A stretch of DNA of 64,000 nt, taken from the NCBI GenBank assembly GCA_017084465.1, contig CP070896.1:3957501-4021500 (forward strand), written 5' to 3'. Positions 10,045 to 20,573 of the stretch are shown here, one piece after another. Source of the DNA: Lacrimispora xylanisolvens (lineage in GTDB: Bacteria; Bacillota; Clostridia; Lachnospirales; Lachnospiraceae). Position 1 is the stretch's first letter; each line of letters begins with the position of its first letter. The notes beneath the pieces are model-generated. The model made no database searches and was not told where the DNA came from. It saw nothing but the letters and a program-made list of their open reading frames with translations. Made by a program: the position numbers and the translations under genes.

Positions 10045-10087
10045 CTTAATGCTCTGTCGAAAGCAGGAGAAAAAGTCATAAATCACC

Positions 10088-10116
10088 TTGTGCTTTTTTT
10101 AAAAGGCCGATATAAT
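10088..10116 (+). promoter_or_regulatory. Promoter of fchA-folD
   Basis: TTGTGC (10088-10093), 17-base spacer, perfect TATAAT (10111-10116), 36 bases before fchA. Confidence 0.65.
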
Positions 10117-10152
10117 GGTAAAAAATAAAGCCGAAAAGAGAGGAACATATCA

Positions 10153-10780
10153 ATGATAAAGGATCTTACAGTTTCCACGTTTCTGGAAGAACTGTCCTCA
10201 AAAAAACCAACACCAGGAGGCGGAGGTGCTGCAGCACTTGGTGGTGCCCAGGGAGTGGCATTAGGTGAGATGGTAATTAACCTGACTCTGGGAAAAAAGA
10301 AGTATGCAGATGTAGAAGAGGAGATGCAGCTTCTTCTGGTCAGGCTGGAAGAAATAAGAGCCGAATTTTTAAGACTGGCTGATGAAGATGCCAGAGTATT
10401 TGCACCTCTTGCGGCAGCCTATGGCCTCCCTTCCGGAACGGAAGAGGAAAAAAAGCATAAGGAGGAAGTATTGGAAACCCACCTCCTGGCTGCCAGCCTG
10501 GTCCCCAAAACTGTAATGGAGCAGGCTGTAGAGGCAATTAAAATTATGGATATTCTGGCACACAAGGGCAGCAGGCTGGCTGTCAGTGATGTGGGCGTGG
10601 GTGTATCATTTTTTACGTACAGCACTTTTAGGCGCAAAGATGAACGTTTCCATCAATACTAAATTTATGAAACAGAGAGAAACAGCCAGGCAGCTGGATC
10701 AGGAAGCCAGTGAGCTTGCCGAAACAGGCAGGAAGCTATCTGATGAGATCTATGCAAACGTGGAAGCTGCGTTAAAGTAA
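10153..10780 (+). CDS. fchA: Formimidoyltetrahydrofolate cyclodeaminase (frameshifted in this sequence)
   Basis: Releases ammonia from 5-formimino-THF to give 5,10-methenyl-THF, feeding FolD next door. The N-terminal glycine-rich segment KPTPGGGGAAALGGAQGVAL and the C-terminal ALLGAKMNVSINTKFMKQ are typical of the FTCD-C fold. The frame changes at the T run 10609-10614, consistent with one surplus base; the corrected protein is about 208 residues, as expected. Found with folD as a one-carbon/purine-fermentation unit; both are cytoplasmic. Confidence 0.9.
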
Positions 10781-10801
10781 AGATAAAGGAGTTTCGGTAT
10801 C

Positions 10802-11653
10802 GTGATAACATTAAAAGGAGCAGCAGTGTCTGCTAAAATCAAAGAAGAGGTAACTGAACTTTTACGTGAACTTGAGGGAGCGGTTCCGAAACTTGCAATT
10901 GTCAGGGTGGGAGAACGGCCCGATGACATGGCATATGAGCGTGGTGCATTAAAGAAAATTGAGAACTTTGGTTTACAGGCAGAAAGCTTCTCATATCCGG
11001 CGGATATATCAAATGAAGATTTCCAGGCTGAATTTAAAAAGATTAACGAGAACCCGGATATTGACGGAATTCTTCTCCTGCGTCCACTGCCAAAACAGAT
11101 TAATGAACGGGACATCGAGCATATGATTGACCCTGTAAAAGACCTGGATGGAATCTCACCTGAGAATATAGCCCGGGTTTTTGCAGGAGAAAATGAAGGC
11201 TTTGCACCCTGTACTGCAGAAGCGGTTATTGAGGTGCTAAAGGCCAATGACATTTCCCTGACAGGAAAGCGGGTGGCGGTTGTTGGAAGAAGCATGGTAG
11301 TAGGCCGTCCTCTTTCCATGCTTTTACTAAAGGAGAATGCAACAGTTACCATCTGCCATACGCGGACAAAGGAAATTGAAAAAACCTGTCAGAATGCAGA
11401 AATCTTAATAGCCGCCGCCGGACAGGCAAAGATGATAAATTCCTCTTATGTTGGTGCAGATGCAGTTGTGATTGACGTAGGTATTAATGTGGATAACGAA
11501 GGGAATCTTTGCGGAGATGTGGATTTTGAATCATTAAATGGCGTTGCCTCCATGGCAACCCCAGTGCCGGGAGGTGTGGGAGCTGTGACGACAGCGGTTC
11601 TTGCAAAGCATCTGGTAATGGCAGCAGGGAAACGCAGAGGAAGCAGGGCATAA
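10802..11653 (+). CDS. folD: Methylene-THF dehydrogenase / methenyl-THF cyclohydrolase
   Basis: Bifunctional enzyme interconverting 5,10-methylene-, methenyl- and 10-formyl-THF. The 283-residue product has the active-site region GERPDDMAYERGALKK, in which the catalytic Lys follows the usual Tyr position, the conserved DGILLLRPLPKQIN, and the NADP-binding VVGRSMVVGRPLSMLL; the C-terminus has TPVPGGVGAVTTAVL. GTG start 10802 is preceded by AAAGGAG. It lies 21 bases after fchA and shares its transcript. Confidence 0.95.
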   Translation: MITLKGAAVSAKIKEEVTELLRELEGAVPKLAIVRVGERPDDMAYERGALKKIENFGLQAESFSYPADISNEDFQAEFKKINENPDIDGILLLRPLPKQINERDIEHMIDPVKDLDGISPENIARVFAGENEGFAPCTAEAVIEVLKANDISLTGKRVAVVGRSMVVGRPLSMLLLKENATVTICHTRTKEIEKTCQNAEILIAAAGQAKMINSSYVGADAVVIDVGINVDNEGNLCGDVDFESLNGVASMATPVPGGVGAVTTAVLAKHLVMAAGKRRGSRA

Positions 11654-11670
11654 ATAAATCAGATAATTTA

Positions 11671-11717
11671 ATAGCGTCATAGACCGGACTGTATTTAACC
11701 GGTTTATGACGCTTTTC
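11671..11717 (+). terminator. Terminator between folD and the convergent permease
   Basis: AGCGTCATAGACCGG ... CCGGTTTATGACGCT hairpin followed by TTTT. It lies between convergent genes and can serve both. Confidence 0.85.
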
Positions 11718-11739
11718 TTATGTCCATTCTATTTATTTC

Positions 11740-13160
11740 TTAGGAATATCCGAATGATGAATTTCTTCCGAGAATTCTGTTAATAAACGGCGTCGTTTTG
11801 CAGTTTCTTCCTGTACACGTTTTGGAGTGGGAGCTTTTCGCTTTACTGAGGCACGCACAAATGGATAGCAGGCTGTGAAAAAATGCAACCAAAGCCAGAC
11901 CAGCAATAAATCCCAGTGTCTGTCCTTTTATAAATGGCATGCTGAACATGGCGATTACAAGACCTGCCAAAGTAAATAAGGAACTGTATGGGAAACCGCA
12001 CAATCTGCAGTTTCCTTCCGGTTTTCCATTTTTTCTCCGGAAACGGATATGAGTTGCCATAAGCATAATATAAGTGAAAAGAAGTGCAAATCCTCCGGAA
12101 CTGATTAAAAACAAATAAACTTCAGGAAAAATCAGACCAACATAAAGAAACAGCAGCATGGAACAACCGGAAAAAAGGATGCCGCGATAAGGAACGTCGG
12201 TTCTGTCTCTTAGAAAAGCGGGTCCCAGGCCATCCTCTACCAGAGAACGGAGCATTCTTCCGATTCCAAACATGGCGGCTACCATTGTGGATAAAATGGC
12301 ACTGATTAAGATGATTGTCATGGCTGTGCCCGCCCATGACATCTTAAAACTGTTTAATGCCGTAACCATGGGACTTACCTCTTCACTTAAAGATGAGGTA
12401 GGAACCAGAAGCAAAAGCATGGAAATACAGAGAATATAAAGTGTAACCAACCACCCTACAGTCATATGAATTGCACGGGGAACGTTTTTTTCCTTATCCT
12501 TTGTTTCACTGGCAGCAAGTCCTATAATCTCGAATCCTGCATAGGTGAACAGAACGATCAGCATGCTGCCTGCCAGACTTTTAATGCCGCCAGGCAGAAA
12601 TGGTTCTGACCTTAAGACCTGGAACCCAAGAGGTTTGTAACCTGGAACCAGACCAAACACAAAGAGAACGCCGAAAAGAATAAATCCAAGGATAGCAACA
12701 ACTTTCACTCCAGCCAGAAGACTTTCCAGACTGCTGAGCTGGCTGGCTCCCAGAAGATTAATAAGGGTCACTCCCAAAATCAGAATTGTCCCCAAAACCG
12801 GTATGGAAACAGTGGGAAACCAGGTTCGAAACAACAGGGAAACTGCTGTTGCTTCACTTGACATAGATATTACCATACCGGTCCAGTAAACCCAGCCCAC
12901 TACAAATCCGGCACCTTTACCTAAATATTCTGCTGCAAATGTTCGAAAGGAGCTGGAGGCAGGATTGGAGACCGTCATTTCTGAAAGTGCAAACAGGATG
13001 AAATAGACCATGACTCCGCAGATCAGGTAAGAGAGTATAATCCCGGGACCAGCGGCCTTTATGGCAACGGAAGACCCGAGGAAAAGGAACCGCCGATCAC
13101 AGTTCCCAAAGCCATCATTGTTAAGTGGCCTGCAGTCAGACCATTTGTTTTCTGTTTCAT
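11740..13160 (-). CDS. APC-superfamily amino acid permease (frameshifted in this sequence)
   Basis: Membrane amino acid transporter of about 473 residues and twelve hydrophobic segments. The N-terminus MKQKTNGLTAGHLTMMALGT leads into VIGGSFFLGSSVAIKAAGPG, the substrate-binding unwound helix of APC transporters. The first helix is broken at the A run 13082-13085 (plus-strand view): one missing base; restoring it joins the start at 13160 to the rest. The upstream stretch that stays open in the other frame is an artefact. Later segments FTYAGFEIIGLAASE and the C-terminal helices are intact. Substrate not determinable. Confidence 0.88.
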
Positions 13161-13222
13161 AGGAAGCCTCACTTTTTGCTTTTAGTCTTATTATTTCTGT
13201 TATTGTAAAAGTTATTCGAAAT

Positions 13223-13257
13223 AAAAAAACAAGCTGTACCATGCACAGCCTGTTTTT
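13223..13257 (-). terminator. Terminator after the glycosyltransferase/methyltransferase gene
   Basis: Minus-strand hairpin AGGCTGT/ACAGCTT with a seven-base loop and a following T run, just past the stop at 13267. Confidence 0.75.
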
Positions 13258-13266
13258 CTGCAATTC

Positions 13267-14809
13267 TTATTTTTTCCTTGCTCTGATTAAATACTGGTAA
13301 GTGGTAAATGCGTCCATACCGCTGGAACTAATGGAGCACAGCTGCTCAATGAGCTTTTGCTGTTCAGGAGTAATATAGACCCTGGTCACACCAACATCTT
13401 CAATTTGGTAACCAGTCTGGGAAAACATCCGTACAATCTCATTCTTGGTGAAGAAACGAAGATGGGTTTTATCCAGAATACCGCTGTCTTCATAAGTCCA
13501 GTATCCGTTTAGCAGATTGCTGACAATTGAAATATGCATGATGTTTGGAATACTCGCAAGTATTGCGCCCCCCCGGTTTTAAATACCGTTTCATATTCTC
13601 CAGTACAGCGGCAGGCTGGTGAAGGTGCTCTAATACATCTCCAAAGATAATATAGTCAAAGTATCCATCCTCATAGTCCAGAGTTTCTTCCACATTTCCC
13701 TGGGTTACTGGAAAGATAAGGGAAGAAATACTCCAGGACCCTTCATCCAGCTCAATTCCATGAAGAGTTGATTTGGGGAATTTATTCTTAATGGCAAGCA
13801 GGGAGGCACCGCAGGCACAACCTACATCTAATACATTTATAGGAGTGTCAGCCGGATCTTTGATTAATGCCAGAATATCAGGACGTGGGAATAGGGAATA
13901 ATTCAGCCTCACGTTCCATTTTTCATAGAAATGGTTGTAATCATACCAGCGGGCCTGATTGCTCTGCTCTAAACCAAAGGTATAAACATATCCATGATGG
14001 CATAGATAGGTGATCTTTTTTAACTTTAGAAGCTGAAAAGAAAAATCTTTTTGTGATACTTCCTGGGTAAGATAATTTTTATCAAACCCGTCTGTTTTAT
14101 CAAATACATCTCTGCGTATAAGAACGGTACAGCAGGAGGGGATGAGAACCGGGTCCATTTGCTCGTCACCAGGAAGGTTATGCTCATCGGCATAAACGCT
14201 GGCCCGGTCAATGGGAGTAATAAAATCAGTCAGTCCAAAGACAACCCCGTTGGTAACCCCATTGACTGCACCAATGGATTCATCCTTATAAAGAGACATA
14301 CGCAGCTGGAACAGTGCGTGGGGAAGCAAAACGGATCCTTTGCCAAGGGCTAATAAATCCTCTTGTTTTTCTGCTTGTTCACAGGCTTTATTAAATGCTG
14401 CCCCAGGTGTAAGCCCCTTTACAGAAACAAGTTTAATATCCTTTTGTTCTTTCAGCCATTCCGTAACTTCCATAGATACTTCTTCATCTGAAACTATTAT
14501 GGTTTTAACGTCTTCTCTGCTTAAGACACATGTTTGAAGGATGGCTTTCATCATATTTAAATCGGGGACAGAGGGAATTATGAGGGCAGCTTTCGGTAAC
14601 TCATCTAAATGTGACTCTTCCCAGTCTTTTATCACTTCTGTCAGCCGTTTCGTATCCTCTTCACTGTTGCACAAGAACAGGCTGTGAGCGTAGCAGAGAT
14701 AGGCCCGTTTAAGATTGCCATTCTGGTGATAATAATTCCCCATTTTTTCATAAGTTTTATAATTTCGACTGTTTTTTGCAGCCTCTAGGTGTAGGTCCTG
14801 AATATTCAT
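13267..14809 (-). CDS. TPR, glycosyltransferase-2-like and SAM methyltransferase fusion (frameshifted in this sequence)
   Basis: About 513 residues in three parts. The N-terminal 60 residues form a TPR-like helical pair (KTYEKMGNYYHQNGNLKRAY). Residues 80-300 resemble a GT-A glycosyltransferase (TIIVSDEE, IGAVNGVTNGV, IPSCCTVLIRRDVFDKTDGFD). Residues 330-513 are a class I methyltransferase with VLDVGCACGASLLAIK (SAM site) and YFDYIIFGDVLEHLHQP. The frame breaks in the seven-C run 13568-13574, removing one base joins the halves (KPGGRILASIPN). Start 14809 follows AAAGGAG. Such fusions decorate surface glycans or glycoproteins; the acceptor is unknown. Confidence 0.82.
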
Positions 14810-14972
14810 GAAGACTCCTTTCAAGAAATCCTGATTGAATCAAATTAGCGCTCTCATATCAGTATATTCCGCTGATAAATGCCGGTGTGATAAATCCGTA
14901 TTTAATAGAAATAGTGCGAGAGAGAAACTAAAATTCCGATAACTTGTTAAGGAAAGCTTAAGTATTGTTGAA

Positions 14973-15001
14973 TTGAAACGAAGAATATTGTTTGTTATAA
15001 T
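14973..15001 (+). promoter_or_regulatory. Flotillin promoter
   Basis: TTGAAA (14973-14978), 17-base spacer, TATAAT (14996-15001), about 60 bases before the start codon. Confidence 0.75.
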
Positions 15002-15059
15002 AAATACGACTGTATTTTGCAAACAGTTCAAATTACACCAAAAGAAGGGGGGAAAGAAT

Positions 15060-16593
15060 ATGACAAATATGAGTTTATTTTCCACAATTATTGCTATTAT
15101 TCTGATAGCAGGCATCCTGGGGATCCTGATGTCAGGATACGTAAAAGCTCCGCCAGATATGGCATTTATTATTTCCGGTTTAAGAAGAAAGACGGTTATT
15201 GGAAAAGCCAGTATCAAGATTCCGTTTCTTGAGCGGTTGGACCGGTTGAGTTTAAAATTAATACCCATTGATGTTAAGACATCCAATGCGGTTCCTACTG
15301 CGGATTATATTAATATTCAGGTAGACGCTGCTGTCAATGTAAAAATCAGCAGTGATCCAGGCAGACTTTCTTTAGCAGCACAGAACTTTTTAAATCAGGA
15401 TACAGAGTACATAGGCCGGATTGCGAGAGAAGTTTTAGAAGGAAACATGCGTGAAATTGTTGGACGCATGAGACTGGAAGAGATGGTCAGCGACCGTATA
15501 AAATTTGCGGAGCTGGTAAAAAGAGAATGCCATGCCGGACCTTGCGGCTATGGGACTTGATATAGTCAGCTTTAATGTACAGAATTTCTCCGATGCCAAT
15601 GGTGTTATTGATGACCTGGGTATCGACAATATTTCACAAATCAAGAAGAAAGCAGCCATTGCAAAAGCGGAGGCGGATAAAGAAATCGCCATTGCAAAAG
15701 CAGCCGCAGATAAGCAGGCAAATGATGCGAGAATTAATTCGGAGCGTGAAATTGCGATCAAGAATAATGAGCTTGATCTTCAAAAGTCTGACTTAAAGAA
15801 ACATGCAGATGTTAAGAAAGCAGAGGCCGATGCGGCATACCAGATTCAGCAGGAAGAGCAGCGTAAAACCATTGAGGTCACATCCGCAGATGCAGATATT
15901 GCAAAGCAGGAAAAAGAAGTTCTGATTAAGCAGAAGGAAGCCGAGGTTATGGAAAAGGCTCTTGATGCAGAAATCAGAAAGAAGGCGGAAGCAGACAAAT
16001 TCGCCAGACAGCAGAAGGCAGAAGCTGAACTTTATGAGCGTCAGAAAAACGCGGAAGCGAAGCGGTTTGAAAAGGTTCAGGAGGCAGAAGCTCAGAAGGC
16101 AAGTGCAGAAGCTGAGCGTTACTCAAAGGAGCAGGAAGCCCAGGGAATCCGTATGGTGGGTGAAGCGGAAGCAGAAGCCATCAAGGCAAAGGGACTTGCA
16201 GAAGCAGAAGCCATGGAAAAGAAAGCCCAGGCTTACCAGCAGTATAACAATGCGGCTATAGCTGAAATGATCATTAAGATATTACCGGAAGTAGCAGGAA
16301 AGATTGCAGAACCCCTTTCCCAGATTGATAAGATCACCATCATCGGAGGCGGTGAAGGCGGCAGCCTTGATTCCGTATCCGGCAATGTTCCGGCTGTTAT
16401 GGCAAAGCTGTTTGAATCCATGAAGGAAACTACCGGAATTGATTTAGGTGATATTGTAAAGGCAGGGACCTATGATGCGAAGGTAAACCGGAATATTAAT
16501 ATTACCGGAGTGCCGGAGATTACTATTAAGCCGGAAGAGAAGACGGTGGTACAGAAGACAGATGAAGTAATGGATACAGAACCAACTATTTAA
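15060..16593 (+). CDS. floT: Flotillin / SPFH-domain protein (frameshifted in this sequence)
   Basis: Membrane-microdomain scaffold of about 510 residues. An N-terminal membrane segment (IIAIILIAGILGILMSGYV) is followed by the SPFH/PHB domain (PPDMAFIISGLRRKTVIGK to about residue 190), then a long Ala/Glu/Lys-rich coiled coil with many EAEA repeats, and a C-terminal QYNNAAIAEMIIKILPEVA typical of FloT/YuaG. One surplus A in the run 15518-15522 breaks it; correction restores LVKENAMPDLAAMGLD. GGGGGAAAG precedes ATG 15060. Single gene with its own promoter and terminator. Confidence 0.93.
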
Positions 16594-16599
16594 ATTAAG

Positions 16600-16638
16600 A
16601 AGCGGTATTGGAGAGAGGATCTCTGGTACCGCTTTTTT
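16600..16638 (+). terminator. Terminator after floT
   Basis: AGCGGTA ... TACCGCT hairpin with GAGAGAGGATCTC in the loop, followed by TTTTTT. Confidence 0.88.
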
Positions 16639-16673
16639 ACGCCTTTTTTACGCCTTAAAATGACAAAATCATA

Positions 16674-16745
16674 CCAAAAATTACATGTAGGGTGCTAATT
16701 ATTACATCAATCTTTTATTTGTAACAAAATAATATATAATAAGTA
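16674..16745 (+). promoter_or_regulatory. Upstream region of the injection-tip operon, shared with 55866-55940
   Basis: CCAAAAATTACATGTA followed by TAATTATTACAT recurs with few changes at 55866-55896, upstream of the gene that closes the island. A -10-like TATAAT lies at about 16733-16738. The repetition suggests a common regulator or common promoter for both ends of the island; no known regulator site was recognised. Confidence 0.5.
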
Positions 16746-16802
16746 ATAAACTTGAATTACGTGATTTCTGATAAAGACAGTGCAAGAAAAAGGAGAAAAG
16801 TT

Positions 16803-17141
16803 ATGTCTGAAATTTATAATGTTAAAGAGGGTGCCATATTAAAGTGTTCATTAGGGACATCGGCAAGTCAGTTAAAGGTCCCAAAGAGACATGGGGTTTG
16901 TATTCAGGGAAAGAATCAGGCAACGGTAGCTGATAATATTCCCAATGAGAATATAATGCCCTTTGGTATGTGTACCAAGAGTGATCCTATGGTTCCATGC
17001 AATCCTGCTATTGCGTTAAAGTGGATTAATGGAAAGAAAAATCATAAGCTTCAGGGAGAGATGGTCTTGTTAAATAATTGTTTGGTCCCTTGCATGCAGG
17101 GTGGAATAATTAAAATAGAACAGTCCGGACAACAGGAATAG
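16803..17141 (+). CDS. PAAR-like protein (DUF4280)
   Basis: A 112-residue Cys/Gly/Pro-rich protein. EGAILKCSLGTSASQLKV, CTKSDPMVPCNPA and LLNNCLVPCMQGGIIKI match the DUF4280 PAAR-like family, whose members are thought to cap the VgrG spike of contractile injection systems and carry effectors. First gene of an operon that continues through two spike proteins to the toxin. AAAGGAG precedes ATG 16803. Family call is by motif; function as spike tip is from family knowledge. Confidence 0.82.
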   Translation: MSEIYNVKEGAILKCSLGTSASQLKVPKRHGVCIQGKNQATVADNIPNENIMPFGMCTKSDPMVPCNPAIALKWINGKKNHKLQGEMVLLNNCLVPCMQGGIIKIEQSGQQE

Positions 17142-17164
17142 AAATAATCAGGGAGGAAATTTAT

Positions 17165-18571
17165 ATGCCAGTAATAACCTATTCACAGCTGACGACAGAT
17201 TTAGAATGTATACAGCAGATTAAAGAAGTGAAGATAATTCAGGAAATTAATGAGCATGGAATATTGCATTTAACAGCAATACTTAATGAACTTAGCAAAG
17301 ATAATTATATAAGAAATAACTTAAAGAACGAAAAGATTACTTTAAAAACAACAGGATCTGATTCTAAAATTCTCTTTACAGGAATGATAAAGGAAATTAA
17401 GACAGAAAACATAAGCGGATTGTATTTCCTCAAAGTTGTAGCGGTCTCCAATTCATTTAAGATGGATTTAAAAAAAGAGTCTCATTCTTTTCAGGACAAA
17501 TCCATGACGTATGGGAGACTATTTAAGAGTATTGCAGGTAAATATCCAGGAGGAGATATTATTGATTATGTTTCAAAGGGGAATACATTGGATAAACTGA
17601 TTCTTCAATATCAGGAGACTGACTGGGAATTACTTAAAAGATTGGCTTCCCATTATCATACAGGTCTAATTCCCTCAATTCTCCACGATTCACCTAAAAT
17701 TATGATTGGAATCTCAGATGGTACAGACAGAGGAACCGTAGAAAGCCATGGATACCATATAACTAAGAATGTAGAATATTTTATGAAATACTCAGAAAAT
17801 TCTGGTACAGATATTCAGGAACAGGATGCTGTGGAATTTCATATAGATTCAGAAAACAACTATGAGATTGGTGACCATCTGGTCTATCAGGGAATATCTC
17901 TGTACATAAAATCGAAAAAAGCAGAAATGATACAGGGCATCCTTACCTTTTTTTACACACTGGCTACAAAAAAAGGCTTTAGCAGAGAACGGATGTATAA
18001 CCGGCAGCTGTCAGGCGTTTCCCTGAAAGGAACCGTGATTGATATTATACGTGATAAGATAAAGGTTCATCTTTCAATAGACCAGGATCAGAAGACATCG
18101 ACTGCCTGGGAATTTCCTTATGGAACTTTATACACTGCCAAAGACAGCACAGGATGGTACTGTATGCCGGAAAAAGGTGATACTGTTCTGATTCATTTTC
18201 CTACATGGGAAGAAATGGATGCAGTAGGCAGTGGATCTGTTCGTGTAAAAGAGAACAATTCCAGTGATATGGATGATCCAGATGTAAAGATATTCCGGAC
18301 AAGAGATGGAAAGGAAATTCGCTTCACACCCGAGGAAATCCTTATTACCTGTGTTGAAGATGAGGTTTATATACGTTTAAATCAGGAATCTGGCATTGAA
18401 ATAATTAGTTCAGGTCCTATCCGATTCCAGTCAGATAAAGGAATTAAGCTGGAGGCGGATGAGACAATAAAGCTTATTGCAAAGGAACAGGTTCTTATGA
18501 AATGCAAGACGAGCCAAATTGTGATTGACGATCAAATTGATATATGCGGAGAAGATGTAAAAATCAATTAG
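17165..18571 (+). CDS. VgrG/phage late-control-D-like spike protein, copy 1
   Basis: A 468-residue protein. The N-terminal half (to about residue 270) resembles the gp27-like hub of VgrG and phage protein D, with the landmark YQETDWELLKRLASHYHTGL. Around residues 285-360 an OB-fold gp5-like region has KGTVIDIIRDKIKVHL and GWYCMPEKGDTVLIHFP. The C-terminus is a beta-rich needle (GIEIISSGPIRFQSDKGIKL, IKLIAKEQVLMKCKT). It would form the tip complex puncturing a target membrane. GGGAGG precedes ATG 17165. A paralogue lies two genes downstream. Confidence 0.85.
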   Translation: MPVITYSQLTTDLECIQQIKEVKIIQEINEHGILHLTAILNELSKDNYIRNNLKNEKITLKTTGSDSKILFTGMIKEIKTENISGLYFLKVVAVSNSFKMDLKKESHSFQDKSMTYGRLFKSIAGKYPGGDIIDYVSKGNTLDKLILQYQETDWELLKRLASHYHTGLIPSILHDSPKIMIGISDGTDRGTVESHGYHITKNVEYFMKYSENSGTDIQEQDAVEFHIDSENNYEIGDHLVYQGISLYIKSKKAEMIQGILTFFYTLATKKGFSRERMYNRQLSGVSLKGTVIDIIRDKIKVHLSIDQDQKTSTAWEFPYGTLYTAKDSTGWYCMPEKGDTVLIHFPTWEEMDAVGSGSVRVKENNSSDMDDPDVKIFRTRDGKEIRFTPEEILITCVEDEVYIRLNQESGIEIISSGPIRFQSDKGIKLEADETIKLIAKEQVLMKCKTSQIVIDDQIDICGEDVKIN

Positions 18572-18585
18572 AAATAGGAGAATTT

Positions 18586-19092
18586 ATGGAATATTTTCTG
18601 ATGCTGTCTGATGACCGAATTGGAAACAGACTAAAACTTCAGCAGGATACTATGAATATTGAGTTAACAGAAGCATGTTCCGTTTACACTGATTTTAAAG
18701 AAGATACCGTGTTTGTAGATTTTCTACCAATAAGACAGTTATTTTGCCATGCTTTTTATGTATCGGATGACTTTAAGGAGCTTTTAGATCTGTATACGGA
18801 TAACCTTACTGCATTTCCAGTATTTATTACTGATAAAAATCAGAAAGGGCAAAAGGTTTACTGGAGAATTGACATTGAACTGGTGGATTGTGTAGTTAAA
18901 GAGCCTAATATGAGTTATTCAAACCTTACGTTGTACAAAAGTGAATTAGATAGTAAGCACATTTTTCGAATCGCATTTGAAAAACAGGAGTATCTAATCG
19001 TTTCCTTAAATCTGGCGGAAACAATTCTTAGAAAAGAGCCTTCAGGAATCCGTTTTTTACCTGTAAAGCTTCAGGAGGAAAATAATGAATAA
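18586..19092 (+). CDS. Imm11/DUF1629-like protein between the two spike genes
   Basis: A 168-residue soluble protein. The C-terminal LIVSLNLAETILRKEPSGIRF resembles the end of Imm11 (DUF1629) proteins, which are known as immunity proteins; compare the gene at 50736. Here it is not next to a toxin domain but overlaps the second VgrG-like gene by eight bases and follows the first by 14. It could be an adaptor or spike-associated factor rather than immunity. TAGGAG precedes ATG 18586. Family match is moderate. Confidence 0.6.
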   Translation: MEYFLMLSDDRIGNRLKLQQDTMNIELTEACSVYTDFKEDTVFVDFLPIRQLFCHAFYVSDDFKELLDLYTDNLTAFPVFITDKNQKGQKVYWRIDIELVDCVVKEPNMSYSNLTLYKSELDSKHIFRIAFEKQEYLIVSLNLAETILRKEPSGIRFLPVKLQEENNE

Positions 19093-20467
19093 TCGGAAAT
19101 ATTCTTATGAGGATATTATTCTTGATATTCCACTAGAATTCAGTTGTATAAAAACTCTGAAAATAGAGCAATGTTCCAATGATCATGGAAGAGCTACTAT
19201 GTCAGGTGTACTAAAAGAAGAAAGTCATCAGGGAATTCACAGACTTACCAGTAAGACTGTAGTGAAAATCAAGGTTAAAAATGACATGGGGGAGGAAACA
19301 CTTTTTTGTGGGATTCCTGTAGGCATTTCAGTAAAGCAGGATAGAGGAGTATATGAAGCAGAAATTATAATGAAAAGTGTTTCCTTTTTGATGGATGTCA
19401 AAAAGAAAAGCAAAAGTTTTCAGAATATTGATAAGTCTTTTTCCAGTTTATTTCGCACTCTTTTAAAGGAATACGGAGGAGATGTAATAGACCATGGTTC
19501 CCAAGGTAAATTGCAGGGCTGCACTTTAGTCCAGTATGAGGAAACAGATTGGGAGTTTTTTAAAAGAGCAGCTTCTCGGGTAGGTGCCCTGATATTTCCG
19601 GATGTCCGTTTTGATATTCCTAAAGTATTTGTGGGAATTCCGTCGGGGGAATCAGCAATAGAAACAAGCAAAAACCATGTCATTAGAAAAAATGAAGGTA
19701 GTTACCTGTTTTTAGATAGTAATTATAAGGACTGGATGGAGCAGGATGTAACAACCTGTGAAATAGAAAGCATTGTAAACTATGGGATCGGAGATAAAAT
19801 TTCCTATGAAGGGGCTTCTTTCGTAATAGAAGAAAAAACAATAGAATTAGTGGGTGGAATTTTAAAGTACCGGTATGGAATGAAGAATGAAAAAGGTATA
19901 AAAAACCATGTCAGTTATCATGCCGGGCTAAAGGGAACCGCTTTAAAAGGAACAGTACTGGCAGTTGAAAAGGATAAACTAAAGCTACATTTATCCATAG
20001 ATAAAAGCCAGTCTCTATCTGAGGCTGCATGGTATCCTTTTCTAACTCCGTATGCTTCAGAAGGTTCTACCGGTTTGTACATTATGCCAGAAGAGGGAGA
20101 AAGGGTGCTTCTTAATTTTCCAACGGAAAGAGAGGAGGATGCATATGCCGGAACTACTCTTCGAATCATGGGTGAGAAAAATCCAAAAACAAAGAAATCC
20201 AATGTTAAGTATTTTGGTACGAAGCAAGGTAATGAACTGGCCTTTTTGCCGGAAAGTATTACTGCCAGTACCAGAGGAAATAAACTTCGTATTAAGCTTG
20301 ATGAGAAGTCGGGAGTCAGGATAAAGAGCCGTCAGGATATTCATTTAAAGGCTCAAAAAATATCTGGCAGATGTGGGTATATGGAAATACAATCCTATGA
20401 GAAAATTGTGATTGCAACTCCTTCTTCCAGTATTATCGTAGATGACATTGTACATATAAAGGGATAA
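19085..20467 (+). CDS. VgrG/phage late-control-D-like spike protein, copy 2
   Basis: A 460-residue paralogue of the protein at 17165, with the same landmarks: VQYEETDWEFFKRAASRVGA in the hub, LKGTVLAVEKDKLKLHLSID and GLYIMPEEGERVLLNFP in the OB-fold, and a beta-needle with GVRIKSRQDIHLKAQKI. The two copies are clearly diverged, so they may form a heteromeric trimer or carry different cargo. Its start overlaps the preceding gene; the ribosome site CAGGAGGA lies within that gene. Confidence 0.85.
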   Translation: MNNRKYSYEDIILDIPLEFSCIKTLKIEQCSNDHGRATMSGVLKEESHQGIHRLTSKTVVKIKVKNDMGEETLFCGIPVGISVKQDRGVYEAEIIMKSVSFLMDVKKKSKSFQNIDKSFSSLFRTLLKEYGGDVIDHGSQGKLQGCTLVQYEETDWEFFKRAASRVGALIFPDVRFDIPKVFVGIPSGESAIETSKNHVIRKNEGSYLFLDSNYKDWMEQDVTTCEIESIVNYGIGDKISYEGASFVIEEKTIELVGGILKYRYGMKNEKGIKNHVSYHAGLKGTALKGTVLAVEKDKLKLHLSIDKSQSLSEAAWYPFLTPYASEGSTGLYIMPEEGERVLLNFPTEREEDAYAGTTLRIMGEKNPKTKKSNVKYFGTKQGNELAFLPESITASTRGNKLRIKLDEKSGVRIKSRQDIHLKAQKISGRCGYMEIQSYEKIVIATPSSSIIVDDIVHIKG

Positions 20468-20480
20468 GGGAGAAATGGTT

Positions 20481-20573
20481 ATGAATAATAAGACAGATTC
20501 AGAAGAAATCATGAAAATACTGAAAGAGGCAAAGCGGGGGGGAAGAGCAGGAAATACACACCATGGAAAATGA
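20481..20573 (+). CDS. Possible 30-residue peptide
   Basis: ATG at 20481 (an in-frame ATG also at 20475) with AAGGGAG nearby opens MNNKTDSEEIMKILKEAKRG and ends overlapping the next start. A seven-G run within it may be an indel site, so it could instead be the real N-terminus of the next gene. No family recognised. Confidence 0.3.
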   Translation: MNNKTDSEEIMKILKEAKRGGRAGNTHHGK

